From: JANQHS01 sp965267505
GTDB lineage: Bacteria > Bacteroidota > Bacteroidia > Cytophagales > CCMP332
Length of the DNA stretch: 64,000 bases
NCBI GenBank assembly: GCA_965267505.1
Contig: OZ254081.1
Coordinates: 1,860,001-1,924,000 of the forward strand
Reading direction: 5' to 3'
Each line of letters starts with the position of its first letter. Positions within the stretch are counted from its first letter, which is position 1. The translations under genes were made by a program, and so were the position numbers. The notes beneath the pieces were generated by a model. That model made no database searches. It was not told the origin of the DNA and was given only the letters and a program-made list of their open reading frames with translations. Of this stretch, positions 51,569 to 61,066 are shown in pieces.

Positions 51569-54500
51569 ATGTCAAATTTTTTTGCGATGAGATCAAGAGC
51601 ACTTCTTCTAATAGTATTTATTGCATTTTCATTTCCTGTCTTTGGACAGAAGGTCAATATGGACCTGTTCAAGGATATGAAACCTCGAAATATTGGACCT
51701 GCCGGAATGTCTGGAAGAGTCACCTCGATTGAAGTTGTACAATCCCAGCCAGATCTAATTTATATCGGAGCGGCTTCAGGGGGTGTTTGGAGATCGGAGA
51801 ATGCAGGAATCACCTGGACCCCGATCATGGACAATGAAAAGGCTCATTCCATCGGAGCCATTGCCGTTAACCAAAGCAATCCAGATGAGATCTGGGTTGG
51901 AACGGGGGAAGGTAATCCAAGAAATAGTCAATCTTCTGGATACGGGATCTACAAGTCGATCGACCGTGGAAAGACATGGCAACACATGGGGCTTGAGAAG
52001 ACAAGAAATATTCACAGGGTGATCATGCACCCTAACGATCCAAAAACAATATACGTAGGTGCTCAAGGTTCTGCCTGGAATGAAAGCACAGACAAAGGCG
52101 TTTACAGAACCACCAACGGCGGTGAAAGTTGGGAAAGGGTGCTTTATGTAGATAAGAAAACCGGGATAGCGGATCTGGTCATTGATCCTAGTAATCCCAA
52201 TAAGCTTATGGCCGCCATGTGGGAGTTTCGCCGTTGGCCTTACTTTTTCAAATCTGGAGGCCCTGGCAGTGGGTTATACGTTACTTATGATGGAGGTGAC
52301 AATTGGAAAAAGAGAACCGACAAGGATGGACTTCCAAAAGGAGAGCTAGGGCGAATGGGTCTAAGTATTTCGGCTTCCAACCCAAGAATTTGCTACGCCT
52401 TTATTGAGGCAAAGAAAAATGCTATCTATCGATCGAATGATGGAGGAGAAAAGTGGTTTAAAGTTTCGAAAGCTGGAAATTTTGGAAACCGTCCATTCTA
52501 TTATGCTGATCTGTATACAGACCCTTCCAATTCAGAGGTGGTCTATAGCATTCACTCCATAGTTACTGTTTCCAGAGATGGAGGAAAAAACTGGTCTCCG
52601 TTTACCGCTTGGTCAACAGGTGTTCATCCCGATCATCAGTCTTTTTACATAAACCCAAATAACCCCTTACATGTGATCACAGGAAATGATGGAGGATTAG
52701 CTCAGACCAAGGATGGAGGAAAGTATTGGACCTTCATGCAAAACCTTCCTTTATCGCAATTCTATCATATAAACGTAGATAAAGATCTGCCGTATCATGT
52801 TTATGGAGGAATGCAGGACAATGGTTCCTGGAAAGGTCCCGGATATACCTGGAAGAACGGAGGTATTCTGAACAATGAGTGGCTGGGATTGATGGGAGGC
52901 GATGGATTCGATGTTGTACCTGACCCGGATAATTCCCGCTATGGTTATGCCATGTGGCAGGGAGGAAATCTAGGACGTTGGGACAGTAAGACGGGCCAGA
53001 ATCTTACTATTAAACCTATCCATCCAGAAGGGAAGCCGTTAAGATTCAATTGGAATGCAGCTATTGCTCAAGACCCTTTCAATTCAGGTACTATCTATTA
53101 TGGCAGTCAATATGTTCATAAGAGTACAGACAGAGGAAGATCATGGACCATCATAAGCCCTGATCTGACCACCAACGATACCACCAAGCAGGATCAGGAA
53201 AATAGTGGAGGCTTGACCCTGGATGTAACAAATGCGGAAAACTATACGACCATAGTTTCTATTGCTCCAAGTACGGTTACCAAGGATGTGATCTGGGTTG
53301 GAACAGATGACGGCAACGTACAATTGACTAAGGATGGAGGAAAGACATGGACCAATTTCACACCTAAGATGAAAGGTCTTCCTAAGAATTGCTGGGTTCC
53401 ACAGATCGAGCCATCAAGGCATAACGATCAGGAGGCTTTCGTGGTGATCAATAACTATCGACAGGGTGATTGGACGCCTTATCTATATCATACGGCAGAC
53501 GGAGGCAAAACCTGGAAGAATCTGGTGTCTACCGAAAAAGTCTGGGGATATTGTTTGAGTGTGGTTCAGGATTTTAAAGAGCCCAATCTTTTATTCCTTG
53601 GGACAGAATTCCATTTGTACGTAAGTTTTGACAAAGGGGCAACCTGGAACAAGTGGAAGCACGGATACCCAACCGCTTCAACCATGGACCTTAAGATCCA
53701 GGAAGCCGAATCGGATCTTGTGATTGGGACCTTTGGCCGTGCTGCCTGGGTTATAGATGATATTTCTCCTTTAAGGGCGGTGGCAAAGGACAGATCGGTT
53801 CTCAATAAGGACCTTTTGGCTTTTGAAGCACCAACCGCTTACAATGTAGAGACCAACTTTTCAAATGGTTTTTATTTTCCCACCAATGATATGTTTAGAG
53901 GCGATGATAGAAGCACAAATGCCAGGATAAGGTATTATGTAAAGCAGGGTGCAAAGGGTAAAAAGAAAGCTGCTAAGGACTCTGGTTCAAAGGATAAAAA
54001 AGCAGAAAAGCCAGAAACAGGTGCTCATCCGGATAGTGTTTATTTAAGGATTTATAATGGAGACAATTTGATAAGAACCATCAGGCAATATCCTGATTCC
54101 GGGATCAATACAATCTCATGGGGAATGGATGAAAAAGGTCCCTATTGGCCTAGTTGGGAAGAACCGGATAGGTCAGGACAAGAAAGGAATGGTAATTATG
54201 TCAAGCCGGGGAAGTTTAGATTGGAATTTAAATATGGGGAGGCAAGCTCAGAATCCAGCATTGAGGTTAAGTTGGATCCAAGGATCGAGTATACTCAAGC
54301 TCAGATCGACGAGATATATACCTTTCAAAGAAGTGTGGAATCTTTGATAGGCAATACCGCCAAGATCATGGATGAGCTTAGAGCAACCAATAAGGAGTTG
54401 GCCAAGGTTGAAAAGCTTATGCCCAAAGAGGATAGCGATAGTTCTTTTGCCCAGCTTAAGAAAGACCTGAAAACCAATAAGGATTCTGTCAATCAATTGA

Positions 54501-54781
54501 TGGAAATGGTCATGGGGAAAAGAGAAACCAAAGGAATAGTAAGATGGGGCCATAAGGTCTGGCATAAGGTTTCTTCGGCAAATGGTTCTGCTTACAGTGC
54601 CTATGACCCTCCAAATCAAAATCAGAAGAGATTGATGAAAGAGGCTAAGGAAGCCTATAACATGGCTGTTAATAGGGTGAACGCCTACAAAAAGGATATC
54701 TATTCTCCTTTCAAGAAGTCAGTCGATAAAGCCAATCTTGAATTGTTTTCTGATAGGGAAGCCCTTAAAAAGGTAGAATAG
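51569..54781 (+). CDS. Secreted BNR/VPS10-like beta-propeller protein
   Basis: A 1070-residue secreted protein. I choose the ATG at 51569 (signal LLLIVFIAFSFPVFGQ; a second ATG at 51587 is as good), rather than 51509. The mature part has about eleven Asp-box/BNR repeats, such as SIDRGKTWQ, TTNGGESWE, YDGGDNWK, SNDGGEKW, SRDGGKNW, TKDGGKYW, TKDGGKTW, TADGGKTW. Lys/Glu-rich coiled segments follow at 800-830 and 940-1070. It has no T9SS domain. It resembles the widespread 'glycosyl hydrolase-like' BNR proteins of Bacteroidota, for which no activity has been established. Confidence 0.85.
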   Translation: MSNFFAMRSRALLLIVFIAFSFPVFGQKVNMDLFKDMKPRNIGPAGMSGRVTSIEVVQSQPDLIYIGAASGGVWRSENAGITWTPIMDNEKAHSIGAIAVNQSNPDEIWVGTGEGNPRNSQSSGYGIYKSIDRGKTWQHMGLEKTRNIHRVIMHPNDPKTIYVGAQGSAWNESTDKGVYRTTNGGESWERVLYVDKKTGIADLVIDPSNPNKLMAAMWEFRRWPYFFKSGGPGSGLYVTYDGGDNWKKRTDKDGLPKGELGRMGLSISASNPRICYAFIEAKKNAIYRSNDGGEKWFKVSKAGNFGNRPFYYADLYTDPSNSEVVYSIHSIVTVSRDGGKNWSPFTAWSTGVHPDHQSFYINPNNPLHVITGNDGGLAQTKDGGKYWTFMQNLPLSQFYHINVDKDLPYHVYGGMQDNGSWKGPGYTWKNGGILNNEWLGLMGGDGFDVVPDPDNSRYGYAMWQGGNLGRWDSKTGQNLTIKPIHPEGKPLRFNWNAAIAQDPFNSGTIYYGSQYVHKSTDRGRSWTIISPDLTTNDTTKQDQENSGGLTLDVTNAENYTTIVSIAPSTVTKDVIWVGTDDGNVQLTKDGGKTWTNFTPKMKGLPKNCWVPQIEPSRHNDQEAFVVINNYRQGDWTPYLYHTADGGKTWKNLVSTEKVWGYCLSVVQDFKEPNLLFLGTEFHLYVSFDKGATWNKWKHGYPTASTMDLKIQEAESDLVIGTFGRAAWVIDDISPLRAVAKDRSVLNKDLLAFEAPTAYNVETNFSNGFYFPTNDMFRGDDRSTNARIRYYVKQGAKGKKKAAKDSGSKDKKAEKPETGAHPDSVYLRIYNGDNLIRTIRQYPDSGINTISWGMDEKGPYWPSWEEPDRSGQERNGNYVKPGKFRLEFKYGEASSESSIEVKLDPRIEYTQAQIDEIYTFQRSVESLIGNTAKIMDELRATNKELAKVEKLMPKEDSDSSFAQLKKDLKTNKDSVNQLMEMVMGKRETKGIVRWGHKVWHKVSSANGSAYSAYDPPNQNQKRLMKEAKEAYNMAVNRVNAYKKDIYSPFKKSVDKANLELFSDREALKKVE

Positions 54782-54836
54782 CAAGTAACTTTCAAAGCAT
54801 AATTATCACAAATAAAGCTTCGCAGGGCCTTGATTC

Positions 54837-54869
54837 TTAGAATTATGGCCTAAATAAGTTGTATCTTCG
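54837..54869 (+). promoter_or_regulatory. Promoter for the desaturase operon
   Basis: TTAG (54837-54840, weak -33) and TATCTTCG (54862-54869), close to the TAnnTTTG box of Bacteroidota. The mRNA would begin around 54876. The leader contains a GTCCGA/TCGGGC hairpin (about 54890-54905). Confidence 0.45.
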
Positions 54870-54923
54870 CAGCCGAATCCGTTGAAGGTCCGAACGATCG
54901 GGCTCTTCCAAGGAATTTAGCCC

Positions 54924-56063
54924 ATGAGTGTACTTACTGCAGAGCCAAAAAAGCAAACTAAAACCCAACCTCAGGAAAAGGTCACATTTGAGAAACTTCA
55001 GGATGATGGTTTTCAAAAGGATGTAAAAAGGAGGGTGGATGAGTATTTTGCTACAAATAATTTATCCAAGAATGCCAATTTTGAAATGGTCTTCAAGACC
55101 CTTTTCATTCTCGGAGGTTGGATGGGTACCTACACACTAATCATTACCAATTCGGTAACTCCGATGGGAATGTTGGTTCTGGCGTTGATCCACGGATTCT
55201 TTACTGCCATGATCGGCTTGAATATTGGCCACGACGCAATACACGGGTCATATACCTCCAATCCCAATGTGAATAAAAGGATTGGTCTATTCTTTAATCT
55301 TGTAGGGGCCAATGACTATGTATGGAGCATCAGCCATAACATCGTGCACCATACCTACACCAATATTCCTCATCACGATGAGGACATTAAGCAGCCTCCA
55401 GTTTTAAGGATTGAGCCCACCCAGGACCTATGGTGGATCCACAGGTTTCAGCATATCTATGCTTTTTTCCTTTATTCTTTTGCCTCAATTTCCTGGGTGT
55501 TCGTGAAGGATTATGTGAAATTCTTCCAGCACCAATTGGGTGGACACTACCGTAAGACCTTTCCAAGAAAGGAGATCTTTCGATTGTTCTTTTATAAGGC
55601 AATCTATTATACCGCTTTCTTAGTTGTTCCTTTGATCCTTGTTGATCTGCCCTGGTATTTTATCCTTTTGGGTTTCATAGCAGCTCATTTGGTAGAAGGT
55701 TTCACCATGGCTATAATCTTTATGCTGGCCCATATTATCGAAGGAACAGAATATCCTGAGCCTAATGAAAATGGAAGAATTGAACTTCCGTGGGCTGATT
55801 TCCAGATGCATACCACCGCCAACTTTGCTATCAAGAATCCGGTTGTCAATTATCTTTTTGGAGGCTTGAATTTTCAGGTTGAACACCACCTTTTCCCAAA
55901 GGTGTGTCACGTTCACTATCCAAAGATTGCGGGTATTGTTAAGGAAACTGCAAAGGACCACGGACTTCCCTATTTGGAGCATAAGACCTTTTTTGGTGCC
56001 ATTGCTTCACACACCCGTGTCCTGAAAAGGTTCGGTTCCCCGAATTCGGTATCTGAAAAGTAG
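54924..56063 (+). CDS. Acyl-lipid/acyl-CoA fatty acid desaturase
   Basis: A 379-residue integral membrane di-iron desaturase. The three histidine boxes are GHDAIHGS (His103 and His107), SHNIVHHTYTN (His138, His142 and His143) and FQVEHHLFPK near the C-terminus; four membrane segments lie between. It introduces a double bond in fatty acids. The QVEHH box is that of front-end and linoleoyl-CoA-type desaturases, but there is no N-terminal cytochrome b5 domain. Followed by DUF192. Confidence 0.9.
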   Translation: MSVLTAEPKKQTKTQPQEKVTFEKLQDDGFQKDVKRRVDEYFATNNLSKNANFEMVFKTLFILGGWMGTYTLIITNSVTPMGMLVLALIHGFFTAMIGLNIGHDAIHGSYTSNPNVNKRIGLFFNLVGANDYVWSISHNIVHHTYTNIPHHDEDIKQPPVLRIEPTQDLWWIHRFQHIYAFFLYSFASISWVFVKDYVKFFQHQLGGHYRKTFPRKEIFRLFFYKAIYYTAFLVVPLILVDLPWYFILLGFIAAHLVEGFTMAIIFMLAHIIEGTEYPEPNENGRIELPWADFQMHTTANFAIKNPVVNYLFGGLNFQVEHHLFPKVCHVHYPKIAGIVKETAKDHGLPYLEHKTFFGAIASHTRVLKRFGSPNSVSEK

Positions 56064-56074
56064 ATCTTCCTTCT

Positions 56075-56587
56075 ATGAGTTCCAGGAGAAGAAGAAGCTT
56101 CATTGTCTTTTTTGCGGTTGCCGTGGCTCTCGGAACCTATTTCATTTCTAATCCTGGCAAGAAGAAAAAAATAAAAGGAGCTGGAAAAGACTACAGCGTA
56201 CCCTTTAAGAAGGAAGGAAGCTTGGCCTTTCTAACACAGGAAGGTGATACCATTAGAACCATTGATATAGAGATCGCTGAATCGAGCGAAGAACAAACCC
56301 AGGGATTAATGTATAGGGGCTCTATGAGCGATGATCAGGGAATGCTTTTCATTTTCCCTCGAGAAGAGCCGCGTTCTTTTTGGATGAAGAATACTTATAT
56401 CTCCCTCGACATTATATTCGCCGCTGCCAATGGGGATATAGTTTCAATTTCAAAGAATACCATACCCTATTCAGAATCGCAGGTACTAAGCGACGGAAAA
56501 GCTCTTTATGTAATAGAAGTGGTTGCTGGATTCTCCGATCAATACGGAATCACTCCTGACAGCAAATTCATTTTTGAAAGGCAATAA
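56075..56587 (+). CDS. DUF192-domain protein
   Basis: A 170-residue protein with an N-terminal membrane segment (FIVFFAVAVALGTYFISN) and a DUF192 domain, marked by SSEEQTQGLMYRGSM, MLFIFPREEPRSFWMKNT and SLDIIFA. The family is small, beta-rich and exported or membrane-anchored in many bacteria; role unknown. It is 11 bases after the desaturase stop and is probably co-transcribed. Its stop lies beside the terminator of the convergent rpmA. Confidence 0.85.
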   Translation: MSSRRRRSFIVFFAVAVALGTYFISNPGKKKKIKGAGKDYSVPFKKEGSLAFLTQEGDTIRTIDIEIAESSEEQTQGLMYRGSMSDDQGMLFIFPREEPRSFWMKNTYISLDIIFAAANGDIVSISKNTIPYSESQVLSDGKALYVIEVVAGFSDQYGITPDSKFIFERQ

Positions 56588-56620
56588 AAAACCCGGCCAA
56601 ACAAATGATGTCGGGCCGGG
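56586..56620 (-). terminator. Rho-independent terminator of rplU-rpmA
   Basis: On the minus strand CCCGGCC (56620-56614) pairs with GGCCGGG (56598-56592), followed by six T residues (56591-56586). The tail overlaps the last base pairs of the DUF192 gene, and the hairpin may also stop plus-strand transcripts without its own T-tract. Confidence 0.85.
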
Positions 56621-56641
56621 CCTGTTACCAAGGAGTTACCC

Positions 56642-56911
56642 TTAATTCTTTTCTTCTTCCATTGGGGTTACAGAAACAAAGGATTTACTTCCTTTTGACT
56701 TTCTGAATTCCACCATTCCGTCAGCAAGGGCAAAAAGAGTGTGATCTTTTCCGATGCCTACATTGTTACCAGGATGGTGTTGTGTACCCCTCTGGCGTAC
56801 AAGGATAGCTCCTGCAGATGCATACTGGCCTCCAAATACTTTTACACCTAGTCGTTTACTTTCGGAATCTCTTCCGTTCTTACTACTTCCAGCTCCTTTT
56901 TTGTGTGCCAT
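56642..56911 (-). CDS. rpmA: 50S ribosomal protein bL27
   Basis: An 89-residue bL27: MAHKKGAGSSKNGRDSESKR, the KVFGGQYASAGAILVRQRGT core and the GNNVGIGKDHTLFAL segment. There is no N-terminal extension of the type cleaved by Prp. It follows rplU with six bases between stop and start, and a strong terminator lies behind it. Subunit of the large ribosomal subunit near the peptidyl-transferase centre. Confidence 0.97.
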   Translation of the reverse strand: MAHKKGAGSSKNGRDSESKRLGVKVFGGQYASAGAILVRQRGTQHHPGNNVGIGKDHTLFALADGMVEFRKSKGSKSFVSVTPMEEEKN

Positions 56912-56917
56912 GGTATT

Positions 56918-57226
56918 TTATTTAATGCCCTCGATTAGTACCTGAGTGTACTCTTGGCGATGGCCATTTTTAGTTTTATATCCTTTTCTTCTTTTTTTCT
57001 TGAAAACAACAACCTTGTCACCTTTCACATGGGCTTCAATCTTGCCGGTGACCTTTGCTCCTTTCAAGGTAGGGGTACCCACCTGGGCTTTTCCATCTTT
57101 TTCGATGAAGAGCACCTGGTCGAATTCCACTTTGGACCCTTCTTTACCCTCTAACTTATCAGTATAAATGGTCTGCTTATTCTCGACCTTATACTGCTTT
57201 CCTGCGATATCTACGATTGCATACAT
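56918..57226 (-). CDS. rplU: 50S ribosomal protein bL21
   Basis: A 102-residue bL21, MYAIVDIAGKQYKVENKQTI and the C-terminal KRRKGYKTKNGHRQEYTQV that binds 23S rRNA. I start at the ATG at 57226; a further 16-residue extension reads through the promoter (-7 box at 57255-57262) and cannot be translated. Operon with rpmA. Confidence 0.97.
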   Translation of the reverse strand: MYAIVDIAGKQYKVENKQTIYTDKLEGKEGSKVEFDQVLFIEKDGKAQVGTPTLKGAKVTGKIEAHVKGDKVVVFKKKRRKGYKTKNGHRQEYTQVLIEGIK

Positions 57227-57254
57227 TTCCAAGCCATTTTTGAAAAACGGAGTG

Positions 57255-57286
57255 CAAAGATAAGGGTCTGACAATTCATTAACAAC
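57255..57286 (-). promoter_or_regulatory. Promoter of rplU-rpmA
   Basis: On the minus strand TTG (57285-57283), 20 bases, then TATCTTTG (57262-57255), a perfect TAnnTTTG box of Bacteroidota. It gives a leader of about 25 bases to the ATG at 57226 and fixes the start of rplU. Confidence 0.75.
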
Positions 57287-57327
57287 ACCCCTCTAAGAAC
57301 AAATTTTCCAAGGGCCTGTTTTTCAAG

Positions 57328-57441
57328 TTATTAACAAAGTTGTCAACAGCCTAAGTTTAAAAGTATTTTTTTCATTAACAATCTTAATTAATTGAAAATC
57401 AGAAAGCTATCGTAGTTATCCACATTTTTGTATGTGAATAA
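57328..57441. other. DnaA-box cluster, candidate origin or DnaA-controlled regulatory region
   Basis: TTATCCACA at 57416-57424 is the consensus DnaA box. TTATTCACA in reverse orientation at 57433-57441 is a second full match to TTATNCACA, eight bases away. TTATTAACA (57328-57336) and TTGTCAACA (57340-57348) match at seven of nine bases. They lie in AT-rich DNA between outward-facing core operons. An oriC or DnaA control of nrdBA (known in E. coli) would explain it. Confidence 0.5.
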
Positions 57442-57470
57442 GTGGGGTAAAAATTTTTTTGCGAAATGTC

Positions 57471-57501
57471 TTTGAGTTAAGTCTGAGGTTTTTAATATTT
57501 G
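57471..57501 (+). promoter_or_regulatory. Candidate promoter of nrdBA
   Basis: TTTG (57471-57474), 18 bases, then TAATATTTG (57493-57501), close to TAnnTTTG with one extra base. It would give a leader of about 115 bases ahead of the nrdB start at 57624. Confidence 0.45.
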
Positions 57502-57623
57502 TATCCGCCTGACGCCTAAGTATTCTTAGCCTATTTTCTTAGTTACCTCCAGCCGGGAGTCAAAAATCCCAGACTCGCGGACAGGAAGACTATTATGTTT
57601 TTTGTGTGAACTAAAACGCAACA

Positions 57624-58607
57624 ATGGATTACCAGGATGAAATTTTGTTGAGGCAGGACAAAAACGACAAAAAAAGGTTTGTGCTCTTTCCTATTCAATA
57701 TGGGGATATATGGGAGATGTACAAGAAAGCGGAAGCCAGCTTTTGGACTGCAGAAGAGATTGATCTTAGTCAAGACATCTCGGATTGGAAAAACCTAAAT
57801 GATGGAGAAAGACATTTTCTTTCTCATGTGCTCGCATTCTTCGCTGCCAGCGATGGAATTGTAAATGAAAACCTAGCCGAAAATTTTCTTCATGAAGTTC
57901 AGCTTCCTGAAGCCAAATGTTTTTATGGTTTCCAGATCATGATGGAGAACATCCACTCGGAAACCTATTCCTTACTTATCGATACCTATATTCAGGACCC
58001 AAAGGAAAAAGACCATCTTTTTAACGCCCTTGACACGGTAGATGCCGTAGGAAAGAAAGGGGAGTGGGCCTTGCGTTGGATCGATAATGGGAATTTTATT
58101 GAAAGACTTGTTGCCTTTGCTGCTGTTGAAGGCATCTTTTTCTCCGGAAGCTTCTGCTCGATCTTTTGGATGAAAAAAAGAGGTCTCCTTCCCGGTCTCA
58201 GTTTTTCGAATGAATTGATCTCAAGAGATGAAGGGTTACATTGTGACTTTGCCTGCATGCTGTACACCAAGTATATCAAGAATAAAATGCCAGAAGAAAA
58301 GGTAAAAGAGATCATTCTGGATGCAGTGTCGATCGAAAAAGAATTCATCACCGATGCACTTCCTGTTGATCTGATAGGAATGAATTCGAAATTGATGGCC
58401 CAATACATTGAATTCGTAGCTGACCGACTTCTATTAGAGCTGGGCTGCGATAAGGTATTCAATTCAACGAACCCTTTTGATTTCATGGATATGATCTCTC
58501 TTCAGGGAAAGACCAACTTCTTTGAAAAGAGGGTAAGTGAATACCAGAAAGCTGGTGTAATGGACACCGGAGGGGGAGCTAAATTTTCTATGGACGAAGA
58601 CTTTTAA
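57624..58607 (+). CDS. nrdB: Class Ia ribonucleotide reductase, small subunit
   Basis: A 327-residue radical-generating subunit. The di-iron/tyrosyl motif is visible as Glu108, His111 and the radical Tyr115 in ENIHSETY. Later ligands appear in FVAAVEGIFFSGSF-like helices (here FAAVEGIFF) and EGLHCDFA. It works with the NrdA subunit encoded 22 bases downstream to make deoxyribonucleotides. A candidate promoter and DnaA boxes lie upstream. Confidence 0.97.
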   Translation: MDYQDEILLRQDKNDKKRFVLFPIQYGDIWEMYKKAEASFWTAEEIDLSQDISDWKNLNDGERHFLSHVLAFFAASDGIVNENLAENFLHEVQLPEAKCFYGFQIMMENIHSETYSLLIDTYIQDPKEKDHLFNALDTVDAVGKKGEWALRWIDNGNFIERLVAFAAVEGIFFSGSFCSIFWMKKRGLLPGLSFSNELISRDEGLHCDFACMLYTKYIKNKMPEEKVKEIILDAVSIEKEFITDALPVDLIGMNSKLMAQYIEFVADRLLLELGCDKVFNSTNPFDFMDMISLQGKTNFFEKRVSEYQKAGVMDTGGGAKFSMDEDF

Positions 58608-58629
58608 TCATCTACCAAATCACTGAATT

Positions 58630-61035
58630 ATGCTGGTAATAAAAAGAGATGGACGGAAGGAGACCGTCCGCTTCGATAAGATAACCGCCAGGGTCGAGAA
58701 ACTTTGTGAAGGCCTTGATATGAGATATGTTGATGCTCATTCGGTTGCAAAAAAGGTGATTGATGGGCTCTACGATGGAGTAACCACCGTAGAACTAGAC
58801 CACCTGGCTGCCGAAACCTGTGCCTCAATGGCGACCCAACATCCTGATTATGCAAGACTTGCTGCCAGGATAGAGGTATCGAATCTGCATAAGAACACTA
58901 ACACATCCTTCTTCAATACCATGAAGAGGTTGTATACCTATGTAGACCCAAAAACCGACGAAAACGCACCCTTGCTTTCAAAAGAAACCTTTGCTGTGAT
59001 CCAAAAGAATGCAGCAAGACTTGATGAGGCAATAGATTATAAAAGGGACTACACCTACGATTTCTTTGGGTTTAAGACACTTGAAAGGTCCTATCTAATG
59101 AAATTGGATGGAAAAATAGTTGAGAGGCCCCAGCACATGCTGATGCGGGTAGCTGTTGGAATTCATGGCGAAGACATTGAGGCGGCAATCGAAACCTATG
59201 AGCTGCTTTCCGAGAAATGGTTTACCCATGCGACCCCAACCCTCTTTAACGCCGGAACGCCGAAACCCCAGCTTTCTTCCTGCTTCCTTCTTTCTATGCA
59301 GGATGATAGCATCGATGGGATCTATGATACTCTTAAGCAATGTGCAAAGATTAGCCAGAGTGCTGGTGGCATCGGGCTAAGTGTACATAATGTAAGAGCA
59401 AAGGGATCTTATATCCGTGGAACTAATGGAACTTCCAATGGCATCGTTCCAATGCTTAGAAACTTTGATATGACAGCGCGCTATGTCGATCAAGGAGGAG
59501 GAAAAAGAAAGGGGTCCTTTGCAATTTATATAGAGCCTTGGCATGCCGATATTGATGCATTCCTTGATCTAAAAAAGAATCATGGAAAAGAAGAGCTTCG
59601 TGCTCGTGACCTTTTCTATGCGATGTGGGTGCCTGACCTTTTCATGAAAAGAGTGGAGAGCAACGATGTTTGGTCTTTGTTTTGCCCAAATGAAGCTCCG
59701 GGACTTCATGACTCCTATGGCGATGAGTTTGAGAAGCTATATGAAAAGTATGAAAGGGAAGGTAAATACAGGGAGCAGATAAGGGCTCAGGATCTATGGT
59801 TTAAGATATTGGAATCTCAAACAGAGACAGGCACTCCTTACATGCTGTTTAAAGATCATGCTAACAGGAAGTCCAACCAGAAGAATTTGGGTACGATCAG
59901 GTCAAGTAACCTTTGTACCGAGATCATGGAGTATACTTCTAAGGATGAGGTTGCTGTTTGTAACCTGGCTTCACTAGCTCTTCCCAAATACGTTAAGGAC
60001 GGTGAGTTCGATCATCAGAAGCTTTATGACATTACCTATGTGGTAACCAAGAATCTGAACAAGGTGATTGATGTGAACTATTATCCCGTTGAAGAAGCCC
60101 GTAATTCTAATATGAGGCATCGTCCAATTGGAATTGGGGTTCAAGGACTTGCAGACACCTTTATTCTGTTGAAGATGCCTTTTGATTCTCCGGAGGCCCG
60201 TCAACTGAACAAGGAGATCTTCGAAACCATCTACTTTGCGGCGATGACAGCCTCCAAGGATGTTGCCATGAAGGATGGTGCTTATGAAACCTTCCAGGGA
60301 AGCCCGGTCTCAAAGGGAATATTCCAATTTGATATGTGGGGAGTGACTCCGGATTCAGATAGATGGAATTGGGAGGAACTTAAGAGGGAGGTTAAAAAGC
60401 ACGGAGTCAGAAACTCTCTACTTCTTGCACCTATGCCAACAGCTTCAACTGCCCAGATCCTTGGTAATTGCGAGGCTTTTGAGCCTTACACTTCAAACCT
60501 ATATGTTAGAAGGGTTCTTTCAGGAGAATTTGTAGTGGTGAACAAACATCTTCTAAGAGATCTCATAGAAGAAGGATTGTGGAGTGAGGAAATGAAGCAA
60601 AAGATCATGAGAGCAAATGGATCCATCCAGGAGATCACTGAAATCCCACAAAATATCAGAGATCTGTATAAAACTGTATGGGAGATCTCACAAAAGGGGA
60701 TCATTGATATGGCGGCTGATAGAGGAGCTTATATCTGTCAGAGTCAGAGTCTGAATATCCATATGCAAAATCCAAATTTCGGGAAACTGACCTCCATGCA
60801 CTTTTATGCCTGGAAGAAAGGTCTAAAAACCGGAATGTATTATTTGAGAACCAAAAGTGCGACCGATGCTATCAAGTTCACTCTTCAAAATGAGAAGAAG
60901 CAGGTGGCTGTAGGAGCTGCTGCTGGAGGTTCTCAGACTTCACAAGTCGATCAGGCAACTATGAGGGAACAAAATCAAAGCGATATGGCTTGTTCTCTGG
61001 ATAATCCTGATGAATGCGAGGCTTGCGGAAGTTAA
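58630..61035 (+). CDS. nrdA: Class Ia ribonucleotide reductase, large subunit
   Basis: An 801-residue catalytic subunit with an N-terminal ATP-cone allosteric domain (about 1-90: VIKRDGRKETVRFDKI). Cys218 in QLSSCFLLSM is one redox cysteine. SNLCTEIMEY holds the thiyl-radical Cys with flanking Asn/Glu, and PTASTAQILGNCEAFEP carries the second redox cysteine. The C-terminal CEACGS shuttle pair is present. It converts ribonucleoside diphosphates to deoxyribonucleotides. Co-transcribed with nrdB and ended by a strong terminator. Confidence 0.97.
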   Translation: MLVIKRDGRKETVRFDKITARVEKLCEGLDMRYVDAHSVAKKVIDGLYDGVTTVELDHLAAETCASMATQHPDYARLAARIEVSNLHKNTNTSFFNTMKRLYTYVDPKTDENAPLLSKETFAVIQKNAARLDEAIDYKRDYTYDFFGFKTLERSYLMKLDGKIVERPQHMLMRVAVGIHGEDIEAAIETYELLSEKWFTHATPTLFNAGTPKPQLSSCFLLSMQDDSIDGIYDTLKQCAKISQSAGGIGLSVHNVRAKGSYIRGTNGTSNGIVPMLRNFDMTARYVDQGGGKRKGSFAIYIEPWHADIDAFLDLKKNHGKEELRARDLFYAMWVPDLFMKRVESNDVWSLFCPNEAPGLHDSYGDEFEKLYEKYEREGKYREQIRAQDLWFKILESQTETGTPYMLFKDHANRKSNQKNLGTIRSSNLCTEIMEYTSKDEVAVCNLASLALPKYVKDGEFDHQKLYDITYVVTKNLNKVIDVNYYPVEEARNSNMRHRPIGIGVQGLADTFILLKMPFDSPEARQLNKEIFETIYFAAMTASKDVAMKDGAYETFQGSPVSKGIFQFDMWGVTPDSDRWNWEELKREVKKHGVRNSLLLAPMPTASTAQILGNCEAFEPYTSNLYVRRVLSGEFVVVNKHLLRDLIEEGLWSEEMKQKIMRANGSIQEITEIPQNIRDLYKTVWEISQKGIIDMAADRGAYICQSQSLNIHMQNPNFGKLTSMHFYAWKKGLKTGMYYLRTKSATDAIKFTLQNEKKQVAVGAAAGGSQTSQVDQATMREQNQSDMACSLDNPDECEACGS

Positions 61036-61066
61036 AGATTCATAGCTGTTGTATTTAAAAAAAAGG

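Larger units (their letters stand above)
57275..57623. other. Divergent rplU/nrdB intergenic region
   Basis: About 350 bases between the divergent ribosomal and ribonucleotide-reductase operons. Holds the rplU promoter, a DnaA-box cluster (57328-57441), an AT-rich stretch, an nrdB promoter (57471-57501) and a leader of about 120 bases with a GAGTC/GACTC dyad near 57557-57576. No gene is seen here. Confidence 0.6.

Noticed and set aside
57227..57274. Extended start for rplU
   Set aside because: Overlaps a perfect TAnnTTTG promoter and is not part of bL21.
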